This document shows, one piece after another, positions 59,401 through 64,000 of a DNA stretch of 64,000 bases. Origin of the DNA: Puffinus mauretanicus. Lineage: Eukaryota; Chordata; Aves; Procellariiformes; Procellariidae. The stretch lies in contig JAJKFH010003575.1 of assembly GCA_023333565.1 (NCBI GenBank), positions 186,001 through 250,000 on the forward strand, written 5' to 3'. How positions within the stretch are numbered: the stretch's first letter is position 1; each line of letters starts with the position of its first letter. The notes under the pieces are model-generated. The model had not been told where the DNA came from. It did no database searches and was given only the letters and a program-made list of their open reading frames with translations. The translations under genes were made by a program, and so were the position numbers.

Positions 59401-61206
59401 GAATTTGGGCTTTTTCTTGCGTTTCAGATTCTTGGTGGTTTTTTTTAAAGGAAATGGCATCGCGCAGTCCATGGGCAGAGCAACGGAGAAGGAATCAGGA
59501 ACTCTCTGATCCTGCAAAAAAGCAAATGTGAATCTGTGTTTCGGAGAAAAATATATCCAGCTCACAGTTAGCATTTTCTATTTTGCAATGTGGCAGGAAA
59601 AGCAGTTACTCCAATTCTCTCTCGACTCTCCAACCCTACTGGCTCGTGCTGTAATTACACCTGAGCTCATTAACGAAGCGCTGCCAGACCTGGCTGGGAT
59701 TTGGAGAGGAGATCTAGGAAAAAGACAGGTGTTGCAAGAGGTGGCAGGGCTGATTCACAGCTTGGCTATCTTCCCTCTGAATCAGCAGGAAAATAATTAA
59801 TATCCCAGGCTAGCAATAGGGGACAGCAGCCAGCTAGATAATTATACGGTCTTCTTTACAATCTGAGGTCCTCCTTATTTTTTTAATAACTCAAGTAATC
59901 TCACTTACCTGCCAGTCACAAAGAAAGGGCAGTATTAATTAGCAAATAAATGCATTGTGCGAAGCATTTGGGAAGGGAAAGTGGTTCACCTTGAATTCTC
60001 AGCAAAGCCTCTCGTTTTGTCCTGGCAGGGGTTTGCAGCCTAAACCCAGCCCTGGGACTTGCCGTGGTGTTTTCAGCGAACCTCAGCTGGTCTGGGCTGT
60101 GGAAGGAGATGTTCACTGCTGCATGGGGCCAGCGGGACGGGCTTGGGATGCCTGACCCGGGTGCTGCATCCTTTGGGAGTCTTTGGTCTTGCTCAAAGGG
60201 TTCCCAGTGGGATGGCACTGTCAAATGGGCATTCCTGTGTTTTAAAGGGGAAAAAGAGAGAAAAAAACAGACCCAGCAGTGGTCACATAGCACAGAAAGA
60301 CCCATCACCACGTATGAGGCTGGGAAATCATACTGCCCAAGCATCCAAATCCATCCCAAAGCATCCAGATTGCTTCCTCTTTGCACATGGTATTTTAGTA
60401 AGTCTAATGATATACACAGCCAATGAAATGTCTTTTCATCGCTGTATGTCTTTGCCAAAAAGAGGGCACTGATGCCAAAAAGAGATAGAGGAAAAAAAGG
60501 TTTCAGAATTGAAAAGTTTCTATTTTAACTCTGAGGACAGGAAAAAAAAAATATAATCCAGTTCAGTGATATTAAAAAAATCCAGTTCAGTGACATCAAT
60601 AGTTCAGAGAAAAAAAGGAAGATGGAAATCCCCTGCACATTCAGCTTCTCGCAAGGAGAAAAGCCCAAAGGAGGGACAAGGCTTGTATCTAACTTGGACA
60701 TTAGGGAAAACTTTCCAAGTCTAGCGTTGGAGCGGGCAGGCAGGGGAGACGGTGGCATCCCTGCCCCTGGAGGTCTCAAACACCATCGGGGAAAGGCTGG
60801 GTTGTGCTCGGGCACGGCAGCTGGGGGGGCTGCCGGTAGGAAGGGATGGAGCACCGTGCTGGCCCTAACTGGCTCACCCCGTCCCCCCATTAGCAGGGGA
60901 AAACAGGGTGACCCCCCCCAGGCAGAAGCAGCCCTCTGCTTTTGGGTACGGCTCCCACCGCCGCAGCATCGCTGCGTGCCAGTTTTTATCTGGGAGGGGG
61001 CGAGTTAATCAGTGAAACAGCTCAGCCAGGGACACGGGGCATCGTCCCTTCCTCCGGGCACCCGAATCGTGTCGCTCCCGTCGTACCCACAGATCGATGG
61101 TGTCAAACAGGGGAAATCCCACGGGCTGCTATCTGGGTCAGCGCAGGTGATTGCAGAAATCACGTTGTGAAGAACTGGGTGGGCTCCTTCTCATCAGCCA
61201 AGCCAA

Positions 61207-61225
61207 GGAAAAAAAAAAAAAAAAA
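61207..61225. repeat. Poly-A tract
   Basis: A run of about 17 A residues. There is no processed-pseudogene or retroelement body recognised next to it. Confidence 0.85.
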
Positions 61226-61444
61226 GAAACGAGGCCTTTAATGCAAGCGCAGTAGGGTTTTACTCTTCACACTGACATGGACCATACTTTCACAGCTCCT
61301 ACAGATATACGTTTCTTTCTGGGACCGATGAATGAGACAACTACTGTCACACCTTAATGAGTAACACTGGAGACTCCTCCTGCTCTCCCTAATTTGCTGA
61401 CTTCTGAATTCAAGCTGCAGGAGGCATCTCCGATATTATCAGAT

Positions 61445-61475
61445 TGTGTGTATATATATATAATTAAAATATATC
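61445..61475. repeat. (TG/TA)n microsatellite
   Basis: GTGTGTATATATATATA followed by AT-rich sequence, in the region upstream of CAPN5. Confidence 0.85.
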
Positions 61476-63738
61476 TTAGTTGTCAGTGAGTGTTTCTCCC
61501 ATTTTGCTCTTTGTCCCTCATCCAAGATCTCTAAGCAGAAATAGCCAAGCTGGGCATGGATTCAGGCAGGAAAACACCAGGGTTTCATTTGAAATCGGAA
61601 GCTGTAAAGGGATGTTCTCCTCCACCTCCAGCCTTCCCACCTGATGATGTTTCTGCTCCAGATACTCATCACCACCCTTGCTGGAGATAATTGCCTCCAC
61701 CACTCTGTCTAGCACCGTTAAATCTACTTAAGGCAAGAATGACCAGGTTTTTACGTTGGTTTGGGGTTCTGTCTTTAAAAAGATAGGTCCTGAGTGATGT
61801 TTAAACATTGATTTCCCCTAAAGCCTGATCCATGCCAAGATTTCATCGTGGGTTTGGGCTGGGGTTGTTGCTGTGAGGGTTGTACAAACCTGACGTAGAG
61901 CTGCTGATGTGCCCCGTGATGCTTAGCGGAGAGGAAGGGGTCTGCTGGGATGCAACACGGATCATGGTATGGGAAACATGATCATGAACACCACGTGATG
62001 TGAGCATATGGACAAACCCACCGAGTATCAGATGTCCTGGGTGTTACTGAAGAGCCACGACTGCTCTGGAGGGGCGTACGTGAGCACATCGGCTGCAAAG
62101 CAAATTGATAGCGAACTGTCAAATTCAGGGGGACGTGGCCCAAAGATCTTCAGCAGAAACAACTCCACAATGTTCATCAGCCCTCCTGCTTCAATTAATG
62201 CCAGCGGCAAGAAAACACCGCTGGAATTTGTTTGCTTTTCAGATAACCTGTATAAAAATATCCCTTTTGTAACAGCTCTGCTTTGATGCCGTTGCTCGCA
62301 GGTTTGTTGCTGGTTTTCATCTTGTAACTAGCACTTAATCTTGTTTTCATTCCAGCTAAGGCGGGACGTTAAAACCAAGAAGATTAAAGAAAAAAACCAA
62401 ACAAATAGAAGGAAAAAAAAAAAACCCTTGGAGGACTCCAAACGAACAAAATCCTGTTAAGCAATGACTCACAAGTGCCTGGACAGGTTTGCCTGGGTGC
62501 AGAGTGGATTTGGCCGTCCTGTTCGTCACTTCTCTTACCTGAGGAGAGGAAGTTGGACTTGTCCCCAGGCTTCTACAATACTGCAATATTTTAACAAATT
62601 TACTCCGTTCCGCTGTTCGGCAGTGAGTCAACACGCCAGCTATGAGGAAAAAGCAGTGCTCAGGTTAGGCAGCCACATAAATCACGGCAGCTCTGCTGCT
62701 CAGCCAGCCTATAAATATTAGGGGTTGGACATCACTTTACATCAGCAGAGTAATTCAATTAATTCAATTGCTGTGGGATCACGCGAGCTGCTATTCATTA
62801 GCATTCACCTGCCTGATCTCAGCGATGAGGAACCACCGAGTCAGAGCCCTCGACGTCTCAAGGTGTCGCTGGGTGCTGTGCTGTTGGCGCGCGGTCCACA
62901 GGAGCCGCACACATGAAGCTCTGCTGGTCCCCGCGCTGGCTCTACGTGAGTGTCAGTACCATTAATTACTACTAATTCCATTAAGTCAGCGCGTGCCTCT
63001 TGCATGCAAATTACAAAGTCAGTCTCAGTGAAGGAGATGAATGAGGTTGGACATTTTTCAGCTATTTGGATTGCCGTGGCAGCTGGAAAGCGTCACGCAC
63101 TGGGTGTTGCATGGGAGCAAGGTGAGGTACCCAGCTTGGGGGCATTTCGGCTTGGTAAGGAACTTAGGAGCCAGGACGCTGAATTAACTTCATTGATCAC
63201 AAAATAGGTCTAAAATAAGTCCGCGCAGTTTCTGCTTGTAGGTTGGGATGTTTTATCCATCACACATGCTGCTCCACAACACTGAACATTAGTTCAGTGT
63301 TGGCAAACACAGAGTCCCTCACGTGCACAAGGTAAATGAGGACATCCCAGCTCCGTTCCTGCTCAGGGTGCAGGGGACCTCCAGGTCTCACCACATTAAC
63401 CCCTCTCGGGCTCTCAGGCGACTGAGTCTGAATCCAGACATTTGTCCTTGTCCTGCCTCTGTTGATTGTCCCTCCCATGCCAGCACAAGGGTCGTGGAGT
63501 TATCTGTCTGTCCTGTCCCCACGGGGACCCATCCGAGGAGCCCTGCTGAACCCCAATCTGGCGTTGGGTCTATCCCTTCAGGCAACCCAAGTTAGCCCCA
63601 TCTTAGCTGTTGGAGAAGGGGCTGTTTGGGGAGGCAGACACAGGGCAGATGGCCCTGAAGGTGTTCTCTGAAGACACAAAGCTCTCCTGGGTAGTGCCGA
63701 ATCACCGATCTGACCTCTGGCCAGTTCAAGTCTTGTTT

Positions 63739-64000
63739 TAGAATCATAGAATCATTAAGGTTGGAAAAGACCTCTAAGATCATCGAATCCAACCGTCAAC
63801 CCATCACCACCATGCCCACTACACCATGTCCCTAAGGGCCTCATCTACACGGCTTTTAAATACTTCCAGGGATGGGGACTCCACCACTTCCCTGGGCAGC
63901 CTGTTCCAAGGCCTGACCACTCTTTCAGGAAAGAAATTTCTCCTAATGTCCAATCTAAACCTCCCTTGGCGCAACTTGAGGCCATTTCCTCTCGTCCTAT
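63739..64000 (-). mobile_element. CR1 LINE 3' fragment, cut by the right edge
   Basis: Begins TAGAATCATAGAATCATTAAG and continues to the window end inside the ORF2 C-terminal region. It shares the GATCATCGAATCC variant and a 30-bp left flank with the copy at 10301. Confidence 0.94.

Larger units (their letters stand above)
56411..63738. other. Non-coding region, far upstream of CAPN5
   Basis: No exon or gene is recognised. It holds a poly-C run near 57058-57069, a 24-bp tandem duplication at 60557-60600, poly-A and TA repeats, and an ATTA/octamer-rich patch at 62750-63012. None of the longer frames shows a family motif. Confidence 0.55.

Noticed and set aside
60745..60800. Possible plus-strand CR1 fragment (CCCTGGAGGTCTCAAACACC)
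   Set aside because: Short, low-identity resemblance without tail or neighbouring blocks.
50721..64000. Exons of the expected upstream neighbours (B3GNT6, ACER3)
   Set aside because: I looked for their characteristic motifs, such as the ceramidase His-rich segment, and found none. They probably lie beyond the right edge.

Overview
This is vertebrate, almost certainly avian, nuclear DNA. It holds at least a dozen CR1 LINE copies with the bird-type 3' tail (repeats of ATTCTATG read on the minus strand), long introns with canonical GT/AG borders, and one GC-rich CpG-island promoter. No bacterial, viral or organellar genes are present. The species cannot be fixed from the sequence; the CR1 subfamilies look like those common in neoavian birds.

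The window is organised around one large minus-strand gene, CAPN5 (calpain-5). A probable non-coding first exon lies in a CpG island near 50.0 kb. Seven coding exons follow leftwards: 33305-33481, 13355-13486, 2745-2953, 2117-2309, 1364-1557, 560-637 and 1-44 (cut by the window edge). They join in frame to the first 337 residues, which is the protease core with its Cys, His and Asn active-site residues plus a short stretch beyond it. The C2-like and C2 domains must lie to the left of the window.

A second gene, OMP (olfactory marker protein), is an intact single-exon frame of 159 codons at 8186-8665. It sits inside CAPN5 intron 3 on the same strand, so the mammalian nesting of OMP in CAPN5 is kept here.

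The remaining sequence is intron or intergenic DNA. Most recognisable repeats are CR1 fragments, nearly all inserted with the coding strand on the minus strand. From about 50.2 kb to the right end, upstream of CAPN5, I recognise no coding exon. That stretch holds a degenerate G-rich minisatellite next to the promoter, a second CpG-richer patch, a 93-bp tandem duplication, candidate regulatory motifs and CR1 fragments. Mammalian gene order would put B3GNT6/ACER3 beyond the right edge and MYO7A beyond the left edge; neither is visible.

I found no undescribed multi-gene system. The better leads are two CR1 copies sharing the same 30-bp 3' flank (possible 3' transduction), the CR1 strand bias, the repeat beside the CAPN5 promoter, and several unusually exact palindromes or binding-site arrays in non-coding DNA.
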